Source of the DNA: Bacteroidota bacterium
GTDB lineage: Bacteria; Bacteroidota; Bacteroidia; Chitinophagales; Chitinophagaceae
NCBI GenBank assembly: GCA_005789565.1
Contig: SXXL01000032.1
Location: 1 to 64,000 of the forward strand
Length of the DNA: 64,000 nt
Direction: 5' to 3'
Part shown: one piece after another, positions 19,183 to 29,422 of the stretch
Position numbering within the stretch: position 1 is the first letter of the stretch
Layout: each line of letters begins with the position of its first letter
Program-made: the position numbers and the translations under genes
The notes under the pieces: model-generated
The model's input: only the letters and a program-made list of their open reading frames with translations
Databases searched by the model: none
What the model was told of the DNA's origin: nothing

Positions 19183-19617
19183 ATGAAAATCGCTATCCTT
19201 AACGGACCAAATCTGAATCTGCTCGGCAAGCGGGAGCCATCGGTGTATGGCCATCAGACCTTCGAGGATTTTTTACAGGAACTGCGCGCCCGTCACCCCA
19301 ACCTGGAGATTCGCTACTATCAATCCAACGTAGAGGGCGAATTGATCAACGAGCTCCAAAAGCAAGGATTTGAGGTCGATGGGATCATTTTCAATCCCGG
19401 TGGATACACGCATACTTCCGTGGCCCTGCGCGATGCGGTTTCCTCCATCCCGGCACCGGTCATAGAGGTTCACATCAGCAATGTGCACGCCCGGGAAGAT
19501 TTTCGTCAAGTTTCCTACATCAGCGGGGTGGCCAAAGGAACCATTGCCGGGTTAGGACTACAGGGATATGCCTTGGCGCTGCTGAGTATTCAGCAATCGG
19601 CCGGCCAGAAGGATTAG
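19183..19617 (+). CDS. aroQ: 3-dehydroquinate dehydratase, type II
   Basis: ILNGPNLNLLGKREPSVYG; QSNVEGELINELQ; FNPGGYTHTSVALRDAV; VEVHISN-type motif. Confidence 0.96.
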   Translation: MKIAILNGPNLNLLGKREPSVYGHQTFEDFLQELRARHPNLEIRYYQSNVEGELINELQKQGFEVDGIIFNPGGYTHTSVALRDAVSSIPAPVIEVHISNVHAREDFRQVSYISGVAKGTIAGLGLQGYALALLSIQQSAGQKD

Positions 19618-22220
19618 TCCTCTTCAGTCCAGTCGTTCCTTTTTTCTTTTTTGGGCACTGGTTTCTTCTTCATCCAGTCGGGGTCTTTTTTTAGTTTTTG
19701 CACATCCTCCAGTTTGGCCACGTACAAACTACGTCCGTGGGTTCCCAAAACGATCTCATTGTCACGAGCCTGTATGGCAATGTCGTGTATGGGAACGGAT
19801 TTCGGCAGACCGCTTCTCCAGGCCATATAGGAATTGCCTCGATCGAAGCTTACATATACGCCTCCGTCGGTACCCACGTAGAGGATATCGGGATCGGTGG
19901 GGTCTTCCCGGACTACATTGATGGGTTCGGGTGGCAGGTTGCCGGCAATGGATCTCCAGGTTTTCCCGTAGTCCTCGCTGGTGTAGAGATAAGCACTGAA
20001 ATCATCAAACCGATAACCGTTCAAACTGGCATATACCCTTGCTTCGTTGTGATGCGAGGCGATCACGCGGCTCACCCAGAGTTGATTGGTGTTGAATCCG
20101 GTGAAAGCCGGTGTTTTCTTTTTGGTTGGTGGGGGTGGCGTGGCATTTAATTTTTCAAAACTGTATCCGCCATCATAACTGCGGTGGAGATTGCCATCGT
20201 CGGTGCCCACATAGATCAGTCCGAATCGTTTGGGTGATTCACCGATGGTGGTGATGGTGCCGTAGGGTACGTTGCCCGGTACGCGTCCGTTGGTGAGGTC
20301 AGTGCTCAGGGCGATCATATTTTCTCCTTTGTCCAAGGAGCGATAGAGCCGATTGCTGCCGTAGTATAAGACGTCGGGTTGATGACGGCTCAGCCAGATC
20401 GGTGTTTGCCAATTGAACCGCAGCGGTTTTTCGCCGAGTTCGTGTTGGGGCCGGATGTACTTGGGTGCCGCTTTCTTTTCTTTGTGATACCGGGCATATA
20501 CTCCGAATTGGGAGCCGGAGTAGACGGTGGCATTGTCGCGGGGATCGACCTGTGCTTGCATGCCGTCGCCACCATTGATTGATCGAAAGCCATATTGTCC
20601 GTTATCGATCCATCCGATTTCCTCTTTGTGGGTGGAGGGCCCCCACCAGCTACCGTTGTCCTGCAACCCGCCATATACATTGTATGGCTTTGCCTCGTCT
20701 ACGGTGATCGCATAGTATTGACCGACCGACGGCGTATTGGCCTTGAACCAATTTTCTCCGTTGTCGTAGCTGATGTTACAGCCGCCGTCATTTCCGTTGA
20801 TCACATGGTCGTCGCGTTGGGGATTGATCCATAAGGCGTGGTGGTCGGCGTGTACATTCCCTTTGTCCATGGTCGTGAATGTTTTCCCGCCGTCGGTCGA
20901 CAGCTGTGCGTAAAATCCAAGGATGAAAACTTTATCGGGATTGTACGCGGAGGTATAAACTTTTGCGAAATAGTAGCCGTAGGTGTTGAAAATTCCGATG
21001 GGCTTTTCGTGTGTTTTGGTCCAGTGCAAACCACCATCCTCACTCCGGTACACTTCGCATCCGGCGATGCCCGTATTTTGAAAGCCATCGTCGCTGTCGA
21101 GCCAGTCCCACACGGCAGTGGGCGATAGTTCACCTTTTGTCACTTTTTCTTTGATGGATTTGGCGGTGTGGGTACGCGGGAAGCGATTCTTTCTAAGGAA
21201 GCTATCGAGCCGTGCCTCGTTCAGGTTCGCGAATTGTTCCTGGCTCAGGTTTTTGAAGTCGGACTTTTCGTAGGCAGAATCTTTTTTCTCTTTGGCGGGT
21301 AAAGGGGTGTTATTGTCGACGATCGCATAGAGGATCTGTGGATTTTTGGGATATACGGCCAGTCCGATTCGTCCGATCTTATCGCCTTTCATGAAGCCTG
21401 AGCCGGCGGCACTGACCAGGTTCCAGGTTTGTCCGGCATCGAGGCTTTTGAAGATGCCGCTGCTGGGGCCACTCTCCTCGAATTTCCAGGCGCGGCGCAC
21501 GCGGTACCACATGGCAGCATAGACCTCATTGGGGTTAGCGGGATTGATATCAAGATCCACGCAGCCGGTGTTCTCATCCACGAACAGGGTATGTTTCCAG
21601 GATTTTCCGCCGTCCGTAGTTTTATATACGCCTCGCTCTTTGTTGGGGGAGTAGAGGTGCCCGAGTACGGCTACCCAAGCGGTATTGGGGTCGGTGGGGT
21701 GGAGTTGGACCTTGCCAATGTGGTGGGATTCTTCCAGTCCGAGATGATTCCAGGTCTTTCCGTTGTTGCGGCTTTGGTAGACGCCTGTTCCGGCGTAAGA
21801 GGACCGGCTACTATTCACTTCTCCGGTGCCGACCCAGATCAGTCGTTCGGGCGTATTCCAATTCACGGCGATGTCGCCGATGAAGTGCACTTCCAGGCTA
21901 TCCATGATCGGGGTGAAGCTTTGTCCGTTATTCTTCGTGTGCCAGAGTCCGCCTGTGGCATACGCCACATAGAACTCTGTGGGGTCGATCGGGTTGGCAT
22001 CGATATCAACGACGCGGCCGCTCATGATTGAGGGACCGATATTGCGAAACGGAACTTCCTGCAGCAGGGATCGATTTTCGAGTTCGGCACGTTTGGCAAG
22101 TGTCTGATTAAGTCGCCACGATCCGTTGCTGGGTTGGGCTTGTGCGAAGACTGGTATAGTACCGGTCAGCAGGACCAGTAGAAACGAAAATTGTAGTGTC
22201 TTTAACAGGGAGTTACGCAT
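19614..22220 (-). CDS. Secreted VPS10/sortilin-like BNR-repeat beta-propeller protein
   Basis: Signal peptide; repeated S-x-D-x-G-x-x-W motifs (YKTTDGGKSWKHTLF, YTSEDYGKTWRSIAGNLP, VSFDRGNSYMAWRSGLP). Confidence 0.85.
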   Translation of the reverse strand: MRNSLLKTLQFSFLLVLLTGTIPVFAQAQPSNGSWRLNQTLAKRAELENRSLLQEVPFRNIGPSIMSGRVVDIDANPIDPTEFYVAYATGGLWHTKNNGQSFTPIMDSLEVHFIGDIAVNWNTPERLIWVGTGEVNSSRSSYAGTGVYQSRNNGKTWNHLGLEESHHIGKVQLHPTDPNTAWVAVLGHLYSPNKERGVYKTTDGGKSWKHTLFVDENTGCVDLDINPANPNEVYAAMWYRVRRAWKFEESGPSSGIFKSLDAGQTWNLVSAAGSGFMKGDKIGRIGLAVYPKNPQILYAIVDNNTPLPAKEKKDSAYEKSDFKNLSQEQFANLNEARLDSFLRKNRFPRTHTAKSIKEKVTKGELSPTAVWDWLDSDDGFQNTGIAGCEVYRSEDGGLHWTKTHEKPIGIFNTYGYYFAKVYTSAYNPDKVFILGFYAQLSTDGGKTFTTMDKGNVHADHHALWINPQRDDHVINGNDGGCNISYDNGENWFKANTPSVGQYYAITVDEAKPYNVYGGLQDNGSWWGPSTHKEEIGWIDNGQYGFRSINGGDGMQAQVDPRDNATVYSGSQFGVYARYHKEKKAAPKYIRPQHELGEKPLRFNWQTPIWLSRHQPDVLYYGSNRLYRSLDKGENMIALSTDLTNGRVPGNVPYGTITTIGESPKRFGLIYVGTDDGNLHRSYDGGYSFEKLNATPPPPTKKKTPAFTGFNTNQLWVSRVIASHHNEARVYASLNGYRFDDFSAYLYTSEDYGKTWRSIAGNLPPEPINVVREDPTDPDILYVGTDGGVYVSFDRGNSYMAWRSGLPKSVPIHDIAIQARDNEIVLGTHGRSLYVAKLEDVQKLKKDPDWMKKKPVPKKEKRNDWTEED

Positions 22221-22270
22221 GGCCTGGTTGATTTCGTTCGTATTTTAGGAGGTCTTCAAACTTACAAAAT

Positions 22271-22972
22271 ATGCGGTTGCTGACGGGATTGTTTCTTTTG
22301 TGGGCGGTTCAGTCCACGGCGCAATGGAAATCCTTTGAATTGAGTCCCCGTGGCGATACACTCAACCGGTTGGACCAGCAGGGCAGGCGACAGGGGCCTT
22401 GGTATCTCTCCGTCCCGGAGATCCGGGGCGAGCGGGGGTATGATGAGCAAGGATATTTTGTCGATGATAAGAAGGAGGGAGAGTGGAGCAAATTCACGCC
22501 GGAGGGTGTTTTGGTTGCGGAGGAAAAATACCGATGGGGACTCTTGAATGGTTTGCAACGATATTATACTCCGTTTGGCGGCTTGTTGCGCACCGAATCT
22601 TGGCGAGCCATAGATCCGAGCCAAGCGTCCGATACAGTATTAGTGTATGACCTGAACGATCCCAATAAAGTCATCGGGGCGGTGGTGGTCAAGAACGAAG
22701 GGGTCGCCTTTCGGCATGGGTGGTTCACCTATTATGATCCGCGTACAGGAAAGGTGGAGGATCGGATGGAGTATGTGATGAATCGATTGAAAGCGGACGT
22801 GGAAAAGGTAAGCGGTGTTCCCATCGATCCGCGGGCCAAGCCTGTCTATGCCCCAACCCTTGATTCACTCGGGAACAAAAAGATCACGAAGCCACCGGTG
22901 ATACAGCAATTCGACAAAAAGAATTCCGGCAAGAAGCCTGCGCGGGTGCGGGATGGGTCGACCGGCGGTTAA
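22271..22972 (+). CDS. Secreted protein with MORN/YwqK-like repeats
   Basis: Signal peptide; DQQGRRQGPWYL, DDKKEGEWSKFTPEGVLVAEEKYRWGLLNGLQRYYTPFGGL. Confidence 0.7.
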   Translation: MRLLTGLFLLWAVQSTAQWKSFELSPRGDTLNRLDQQGRRQGPWYLSVPEIRGERGYDEQGYFVDDKKEGEWSKFTPEGVLVAEEKYRWGLLNGLQRYYTPFGGLLRTESWRAIDPSQASDTVLVYDLNDPNKVIGAVVVKNEGVAFRHGWFTYYDPRTGKVEDRMEYVMNRLKADVEKVSGVPIDPRAKPVYAPTLDSLGNKKITKPPVIQQFDKKNSGKKPARVRDGSTGG

Positions 22973-23814
22973 GGAGTTTGTTTCTTTCGGGCTTCCGCCT
23001 GAAAAAATTTACCGAAGAACAGGAGTTGATAGGATACGGCGTTACGCCAGTAGTTCCAATCGTGCTTTCCGGGGCGTTCGATGTAATCGTGTGCGATCTT
23101 TCGTTCGATCATTTTGGTGTGGAGGTTACGATTTCCTTGGAGCAGGTGATCGTCCAGTCCGCAATCGATGATCACCGCAAGGGATTGCGAGGGTTGATCA
23201 ATGGCACCGAGAGCGCTGTATAAGTACCAGTTTTGACGATGGTTCACGGTATCGCCGATTCGTTTGGCGATATCATACTTGTTCACGGAATAGGACAGGT
23301 CTACGGCCCCGCTCATGCTGCCGCAGGCGCCAAAGAAGGCAGCATGCCGAAAGCCCAGGTAAATACCGCCGTGGCCGCCCATGCTCAGTCCGGTAATGGC
23401 GCGTCCGCTTCGGTCGGGAATGGTTCGGTATTGCTGATCGATCTGTTGGGGTACTTCTTGCGCGATATACGTTTCGTAGCGGGAGGTGGAGTCGATCGGG
23501 CTATCCCAATACCAGCTGCTGTATCCGCCGTCCGGGCAAACGATGAGGACTTGTTCCCGATCGGACAATTCTTTTAGTTCCGGCACTCGTATGATCCAAT
23601 TGCTAAACCAGCCACTGTAACCGTGCAGGAGGTAGACGACCGGAAATCTCTTTTGGGCATGCTTTTTTTTAGCGTAGGAGTCGGGTTTGATCACCACGCA
23701 CCTCAAATCTTTATTCATGGATCGGCTGGGCAGGGCGATGGAGTCGACCGTAGCGGCCGATGCGGCCGTTGTGATCGTCAGCAGTAGTGCGAGCAGAGGC
23801 AGGTATTGCTTCAT
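22969..23814 (-). CDS. Secreted esterase D / antigen-85-like alpha/beta hydrolase
   Basis: FPVVYLLHGYSGWFSNW, ITGLSMGGHGGIYLGFRH (GxSxGG), Asp and KHDW His region. Confidence 0.88.
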   Translation of the reverse strand: MKQYLPLLALLLTITTAASAATVDSIALPSRSMNKDLRCVVIKPDSYAKKKHAQKRFPVVYLLHGYSGWFSNWIIRVPELKELSDREQVLIVCPDGGYSSWYWDSPIDSTSRYETYIAQEVPQQIDQQYRTIPDRSGRAITGLSMGGHGGIYLGFRHAAFFGACGSMSGAVDLSYSVNKYDIAKRIGDTVNHRQNWYLYSALGAIDQPSQSLAVIIDCGLDDHLLQGNRNLHTKMIERKIAHDYIERPGKHDWNYWRNAVSYQLLFFGKFFQAEARKKQTP

Positions 23815-23825
23815 CTTTCAAATGT

Positions 23826-23854
23826 AAAAAAAACGGCCGCACCAGGCGGCCGTT
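23826..23854 (-). terminator. Rho-independent terminator of the M1 peptidase gene
   Basis: On minus strand: AACGGCCGC-CTGGT-GCGGCCGTTTTTTTT. Confidence 0.88.
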
Positions 23855-23872
23855 GGAATGGTTTCAGGTTTG

Positions 23873-26272
23873 TTAGAATGCTTTTTTGTTTTCATTCTCC
23901 TGTGCGCGTTGCATGGGGTTGCCGCCCACGCCCGGGGCACCGCGGCGGGGTCCGTTCATATTTTGCTTGAACACGCTGAATTTGGAGGGGGTTGGCATGG
24001 TGTTCCATCCATTGTTCGACTCGTTGATATCGGCGGTTTCGCGGTAGGGGTCGAGTTTGACGGATTTGACTTCTTTGTTTTTGACGAAGGACTTGATCAC
24101 CTTTCCTTCATTTAATCGCCAAACTTGTGCGGGGATCTTTTCATACTCGGTGGTGCCATCGGTGTAGGTCCACTCGAGGATGATCGGCATCACCAAACCG
24201 CCTTTGTTGCTGAAGGTGAGTTCGTACATATGCCGATTGCGGTATTTCTCTTTTTCTTCCTGCGACAGTGTATCGCCTTTCATGGCCGGGATGGTGATCT
24301 CGTATTTAGCGGTATCGTAGGGTTCGATGCCCCGAGCATAGCGCCAGTAAAAATCCCGGAGGGTGGTGTCGCGATCGGTCTCAAATACGATGGTGGTATC
24401 TTTTCGGTTGCGAATCTTGGACAGGTCGTCGAAGCCCGGTACTTGGGGTTTGTCGACACCGCGTTTCATTTTGGTTTCAGGAGATTCCATGGGTTTAGCC
24501 TCCACATCGGCTTTGGCATATTTCACTGTGTCGAGGGAAATGTCGCAAACCTCCGTGCTGTAGAACCAGCCTCTCCAGAACCAGTCGAGGTCTTCGCCGC
24601 TGGCGTCTTCCATGGTTCGGAAGAAATCGGCGGGTTCGGGATGTTTGAAGGCCCAGCGGCGGGCATATTGTTTGAAGGCATAGTCGAACAACTCGCGACC
24701 CATGATGGTTTCGCGCAGGATATTCAGTCCGGTAGCCGGTTTTGAATAGGCATTGGGACCAAATTGAACGATGTTATCACTGTTGGACATGATGGGCTCC
24801 AGTTGGTCTTTGGGCAGTTTCATGTAATCGGTGATGTAGGCGGCGGGCCCTCGGCGGCTGGGGAATTTATTGTCCCAGAGTTCCTCCGTCAGGTACTCAA
24901 CGAATGTGTTCAGTCCCTCGTCCATCCAGCTCCATTGTCTCTCGTCGCTGTTGATGATCATGGGAAAGAAGTTATGTCCCACTTCGTGGATCACCACGCC
25001 GATCATACCATTTTTGATGCTCTCGCTGTAGGTGCCGTCTTTTTCGGTACGTCCGTAATTAAAACAGATCATTGGGTATTCCATCCCGTTGCTGGCCTCC
25101 ACACTTTGGGCGACGGGGTAGGGATAGGGGATCGTGAAATCCGAATAGGTTTTGATGGTGTGGGCTACTACTTTGGTGGAGTAGGGGCGATAGAGGCCGT
25201 AGGCTTCTTTGCCGTAGAGACTCATGGCCATTACCTTACGTCCCTCAATGTTTACCGGCATCGCATCCCAGACGAATTTGGGACTGGATCCCCAGGCGAA
25301 GTCGCGAACGTTTTTGGCTTTGTAGTGCCAGGTCTTTTTAGCGGTGGTATTATTTTTCTCGGCGGCTTTGGCTTCGTCCAGCGTTACGATCTCGATCACA
25401 TCCTGACTGGTCTGGGCTTTTTTCCAGCGGGCGAGTTGGGCCGGTGTCAGTACGCTGGCGTAGTTCTGTCCTTCTCCGGTGGAGCCAACGATGTGATCGG
25501 CGGGTACGGTCATCTTTACATCGAAATCGCCGAAGGTTAGGGTGAATTCACCGCGACCGGTGAATTGATGGTTCTGCCATCCTTTATAGTCGCTGTACAC
25601 GCAGAGACGTGGATACCATTGGGTGATCGTGAAGAGGTAGTTACCGTCCTCTGGAAAAAACTCATAACCACCACGGCCACCCAGGGTCATCCGATCGGGG
25701 ATCTTGTAGTTCCAGTCGATGTTGAACACGAAACGTTGACCGGGCTTTAGGGGTTTGGGTAGTTCTACCCGCATCATCGTTTTATTGATGGTGTAGGTCA
25801 GTTTTTTGCCGCTGCTGTCCACGATCCGGGTGATGTTGACGCCGTACCCGTTGTCGCGAGTGGCCTCTTCCACCTTATCCAGTGCCGCGGGCGACATTCT
25901 GCGGTTCATGGGATTGCTGCTCTGGTAATTGGCATTGTTCACGCTGCTGTGTTCATTCTCATCGAGCTGCAGCCAGAGATATTCCAATACATCCGGAGAT
26001 TGATTTCGGTAGGTGATCCGCTCGCGCCCGGTGAGAGTAAGGTTTTTCTCATCCAGTTCGCAGGTGATGTTGTAGTCACAGCGCTGTTGCCAGTATTTGG
26101 GTCCGGGTGCCCCACTGGCCGTCCGGTATTCGTTGGGCGTGGGAAAGATGGATCCCATCTGCTCGAATTTGTTGCCGTGGTTACTGCCGGGGTTGTTCTG
26201 GATGTTCTGGGCCATGCTGGATGAGGCCAGCAGGAGCAGGGCGATCAAGGTAGAAAAACGCATAAGGTTCAT
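23873..26272 (-). CDS. M1 family metallopeptidase
   Basis: SNGMEYPMICFNYG (GMEYP), VIHEVGHNFFPMIINSDERQWSWMDEGLNTFVEYL (HExxH-x18-E). Start set at MNLMRFSTL (26272). Confidence 0.93.
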   Translation of the reverse strand: MNLMRFSTLIALLLLASSSMAQNIQNNPGSNHGNKFEQMGSIFPTPNEYRTASGAPGPKYWQQRCDYNITCELDEKNLTLTGRERITYRNQSPDVLEYLWLQLDENEHSSVNNANYQSSNPMNRRMSPAALDKVEEATRDNGYGVNITRIVDSSGKKLTYTINKTMMRVELPKPLKPGQRFVFNIDWNYKIPDRMTLGGRGGYEFFPEDGNYLFTITQWYPRLCVYSDYKGWQNHQFTGRGEFTLTFGDFDVKMTVPADHIVGSTGEGQNYASVLTPAQLARWKKAQTSQDVIEIVTLDEAKAAEKNNTTAKKTWHYKAKNVRDFAWGSSPKFVWDAMPVNIEGRKVMAMSLYGKEAYGLYRPYSTKVVAHTIKTYSDFTIPYPYPVAQSVEASNGMEYPMICFNYGRTEKDGTYSESIKNGMIGVVIHEVGHNFFPMIINSDERQWSWMDEGLNTFVEYLTEELWDNKFPSRRGPAAYITDYMKLPKDQLEPIMSNSDNIVQFGPNAYSKPATGLNILRETIMGRELFDYAFKQYARRWAFKHPEPADFFRTMEDASGEDLDWFWRGWFYSTEVCDISLDTVKYAKADVEAKPMESPETKMKRGVDKPQVPGFDDLSKIRNRKDTTIVFETDRDTTLRDFYWRYARGIEPYDTAKYEITIPAMKGDTLSQEEKEKYRNRHMYELTFSNKGGLVMPIILEWTYTDGTTEYEKIPAQVWRLNEGKVIKSFVKNKEVKSVKLDPYRETADINESNNGWNTMPTPSKFSVFKQNMNGPRRGAPGVGGNPMQRAQENENKKAF

Positions 26273-26283
26273 ATTTCTTTCGG

Positions 26284-26859
26284 TTAAGGAATTCGTTGGA
26301 GTGTGATCCACAAAGCTACGCCAAACGAGGCAGCTGAGACAAAAAGAGACCAATCTCTTCGATTCACCCGGAGCATCTTAACAACTCCAAAGCCCAGGGC
26401 TAATAGCAACAGGACGATCGCGATCTGGCCCGCTTCCAGTCCCAGGTTGAAGGCCAACAAATTGGTCGCCAGGCTTTCGTCTTTGGCCAGTATAAAACGC
26501 AGGTTGTTGGCAAAGCCCATTCCGTGTATCAGTCCGAACAGGGCGGCCAGGATATATTGGGTGATTCGCTGGGACGTGTTTGGTGTGAACCGACGAAGGT
26601 TCAGCAGACAGGTCAGCACGATGCTCAGGGGGATCAGAAATTCGACCCAGGCCGAATCGATCCGGATCCAATCCAGCACACTGAGGGCCAGCGTCAGCGA
26701 GTGGCCAAGGGTGAAGGCCGTGACCAGGATCAGGATCTTTTTCCATTCGTTCCACCAGTACAGGGCCAACAGGGCCGTGAGGAAGAGTTGATGGTCCAAC
26801 GCATCCGTACTGATAATATGCTCCCATCCGAATCTAAAATAAAAAGTAAATCCGCTCAT
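26284..26859 (-). CDS. HupE/UreJ-like membrane protein
   Basis: FGWEHIISTDALDHQLFLTALLALYWWNEWKKILILVTAFTLGHSLTLALS; LFGLIHGMGFA. Start set at MSGFTFYF. Confidence 0.8.
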   Translation of the reverse strand: MSGFTFYFRFGWEHIISTDALDHQLFLTALLALYWWNEWKKILILVTAFTLGHSLTLALSVLDWIRIDSAWVEFLIPLSIVLTCLLNLRRFTPNTSQRITQYILAALFGLIHGMGFANNLRFILAKDESLATNLLAFNLGLEAGQIAIVLLLLALGFGVVKMLRVNRRDWSLFVSAASFGVALWITLQRIP

Positions 26860-26898
26860 GTCGTTCCTCCGTTTGATACGGGGCTTCAAATTACTTCC

Positions 26899-26906
26899 TA
26901 GTTTTG
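26899..26906 (+). promoter_or_regulatory. -7 element (TAGTTTTG) for the DUF6702 gene
   Basis: TAGTTTTG 18 nt before GTG 26925; it overlaps the TTG at 26904 used by the ORF track. Confidence 0.45.
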
Positions 26907-26924
26907 ATAAGGAAAAATCTACCC

Positions 26925-27437
26925 GTGCGACCGATCTTGCCAAACCTGCTCTTATTGTTGACCGGCTTTTGCCTCCTCGCGGGCACGTCGCAGAAGGACC
27001 ATCCCTTTCATGTGGGGGTGGTGGAGATCGAGCACAATCCCGCCGAGCGTTCGCTGGAACTTTCCTGTAAATTATTCACCGATGATTTCGAGAATGCCTT
27101 GCGCACCCGCTTTCAGGTTCCGATCAACCTAGGGGATCCGGCCCGGCAACAGGCGATGGACAGCTTGGTGTCGAGGTATATTCAAGAGCAATTGGTGCTG
27201 TCCACCAATGGTAAGCGGTTGGTGGGCCGATACCTGGGCTATCAGCAGGACAAAGAAGCCATCTATGCCTTCATCGAATATCCTGGTCAGCCCAAACCGA
27301 CGCAGTTAAGTGCCCATTGTGGATTGATGTACGATCAATTCACAGATCAGATCAATATTTTTCACGTGACGGTAGAAGGAAAGCGGCAAAGTGCCAAGTT
27401 GAATTACCCGGCGCAGGACATCGAGTTTCGTTTTTGA
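26925..27437 (+). CDS. DUF6702 family secreted protein (likely GTG start)
   Basis: MRPILPNLLLLLTGFCLLAG signal peptide, then HPFHVGVVEIEHNPAERSLELSCKLFTDDFENALR and IFHVTVEGKRQSAKLNYP. Confidence 0.75.
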   Translation: MRPILPNLLLLLTGFCLLAGTSQKDHPFHVGVVEIEHNPAERSLELSCKLFTDDFENALRTRFQVPINLGDPARQQAMDSLVSRYIQEQLVLSTNGKRLVGRYLGYQQDKEAIYAFIEYPGQPKPTQLSAHCGLMYDQFTDQINIFHVTVEGKRQSAKLNYPAQDIEFRF

Positions 27438-27438
27438 T

Positions 27439-28737
27439 TTACGCTTCCTGCAGATCCTGGCGGATCTGGTCGGAAATGGCCACCAGCACTTTGTCGATCC
27501 GATGGCCATCCATATCGAGTACCTCCAGCGAGAATTCCTTCCATTGAAAGCGGTCGCCGGCCTTGGGAATGCGTTCCAATTGATGCAGGATAAATCCGGC
27601 CAGGGTATCGAATTCCTGTTCGCCTTCGTTCATCCACTCCGTTCGGTGAAACCGGCTTAAAAAATCGTAGAAGGGAATCTGCGCATCGACCAGAAAGGTG
27701 CCGTCGTGGCGTTCGGTCACCTGATACTCGGGAACATCTGCCTGGGGCATTTCACCCACGATCGCTTCGAGGATGTCTTTGAGGGTGATCAATCCCTGGA
27801 TGCTTCCATATTCATCCACGATGAAGGCCGAGTGGATCTGCGAGGTTTGAAATTTTTCCAGAACCTGATAGGGTGAATTGTTCTCCGGCACGAACAGGGC
27901 CGGTTGCATGATCTTTCGGAACGGGGTTTGATCGGGATGTACGTACAGGTCCTTGATCGAAACCACGCCCTGGATCTGATCGATGTCGCCGTCGCAGATC
28001 GGATAGGCGGAATGGGGTTCCCGAAGGATCTTTTCTTTGATCTGCTCTTCGGTTTCATCGAGGTTGAACCAGATGATATCGCTTCGATGGGTCATCAGCG
28101 AGGTGATGTTACGATCGCTCAGGTGAAAGACCCGCTCGATGATCTCCTGCTCGGTCTCATCGATGGTGCCGGCTTCGGTTCCTTCGGTGATCAGGGTTTT
28201 GATCTCCTCCTCGGTGACGGTATCCTCTGTTGCTCGTTTGATGTTGAATAAGCGAAAAAGGAGGATCGTGGTTTGATTGAGTAACCAAACCAGCGGCGCG
28301 GTGAGTCGGGCGAATCCGTCGACCGGACCCGCCAGGGCCAAGGCGATCCGTTCGGCTCGCATCAACCCGATCTGTTTGGGAAATAACTCGCCCAGCACAA
28401 TGGAGAGAAAGGTTACACCTACCACCACCAGCGTAGTGGAAATCGTTTCAGCGTATGGAGCGATCCAGTCCCATTTTTCAAGCCAGGGTTGCAGGTCGTG
28501 TGCAAAGGCTTCGCCGGAGTAGACCCCGGTCAGGATGGCGATCAGGGTGATGCCGATCTGAGCAGCGGATAAAAATTTCTCCGGTTGCTGTACAAGCGCA
28601 AGTGCTTTTTGGGCCCGGGCATTTCCTTTTTCGGCCAGGCTTTCCAGTCTGGATTTACGAACGGAGACCAAGGCGATCTCCGAGAGTACAAATAAGGCGT
28701 TTGAAAAGATCAGGACGAGCAGGATCAGCCACTCCAT
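27439..28737 (-). CDS. CNNM/CorC-HlyC family membrane protein (DUF21, CBS pair, CorC domain)
   Basis: LILLVLIFSNALFVLSEIALVSVRKSRLESLA; TEEEIKTLITEGTEAGTIDETEQEIIERVFHLSDRNITSLMTHRSDI; two CBS repeats. Confidence 0.93.
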   Translation of the reverse strand: MEWLILLVLIFSNALFVLSEIALVSVRKSRLESLAEKGNARAQKALALVQQPEKFLSAAQIGITLIAILTGVYSGEAFAHDLQPWLEKWDWIAPYAETISTTLVVVGVTFLSIVLGELFPKQIGLMRAERIALALAGPVDGFARLTAPLVWLLNQTTILLFRLFNIKRATEDTVTEEEIKTLITEGTEAGTIDETEQEIIERVFHLSDRNITSLMTHRSDIIWFNLDETEEQIKEKILREPHSAYPICDGDIDQIQGVVSIKDLYVHPDQTPFRKIMQPALFVPENNSPYQVLEKFQTSQIHSAFIVDEYGSIQGLITLKDILEAIVGEMPQADVPEYQVTERHDGTFLVDAQIPFYDFLSRFHRTEWMNEGEQEFDTLAGFILHQLERIPKAGDRFQWKEFSLEVLDMDGHRIDKVLVAISDQIRQDLQEA

Positions 28738-28740
28738 CTG

Positions 28741-29352
28741 TTAAGGCAGTTGATTCTGTGGAAAGATACTGTTTTTGTAGCGTTGCCGAAAGGACGAGCC
28801 GAGTAGCGCACCGATCGAGGCGCCCAGGATCGATCCGGCGATCATATCCGAAGGGAAATGCAAGCCTACATAGATCTGTGCATAGCCGATGCTTCCTGCC
28901 CAAGCCACTCCGATCCATCCCCAATGACCGATCCGCTCGCGCAAACTGAACCAGATGAAAAAGGCCAGACACATGTGATTCGTAGCATGGTTCGATACAA
29001 AACTGAATCCGCTTCCGCATTGGTCGACCAGTAAACGTAAGCCGGTTTGAAGGGATGGATCGTTGCAGGGACGGAGTCTTTCGAAGACATGTTTAAAACC
29101 GTAATTGCCGATCAGGTCCGATACGGCTACCGCGAGCCCTCCGGCGAGGAACCAATAAAGACCGGTCCACTTATATTTCCAAATCGCTCCGATCAGGATC
29201 GCCGCGTAGAGGGGAATCCAGTTAGCGGAATGTCGGATCCAGACCAGAAACGGGTCAAGGTTCTGATGGATCCATTCCTGATTGATGCGACGAAACAGGG
29301 TGTGATCCAGGTCGATCAGCCAACTGAAAAAGGTGAGAAGTACGCCCGACAT
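28741..29352 (-). CDS. PAP2-family phosphatase
   Basis: KHVFERLRPCNDP, GSGFSFVSNHATNHMCLAFF, YVGLHFPSDMIAGSILG. Confidence 0.92.
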   Translation of the reverse strand: MSGVLLTFFSWLIDLDHTLFRRINQEWIHQNLDPFLVWIRHSANWIPLYAAILIGAIWKYKWTGLYWFLAGGLAVAVSDLIGNYGFKHVFERLRPCNDPSLQTGLRLLVDQCGSGFSFVSNHATNHMCLAFFIWFSLRERIGHWGWIGVAWAGSIGYAQIYVGLHFPSDMIAGSILGASIGALLGSSFRQRYKNSIFPQNQLP

Positions 29353-29422
29353 GTCACAAAACTACTGAATTCGCAAAGGGAGCCGGAGGGTGCGAACTCA
29401 AATTGGCTTTATTTTGTCAACC

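Noticed and set aside
27356-27372. parS-like core TTTTCACGTGACGG, given parAB in the window
   Set aside because: Only the central CACGTGA core matches the TGTTTCACGTGAAACA consensus. The right arm is wrong and it lies inside a CDS ~19 kb away.
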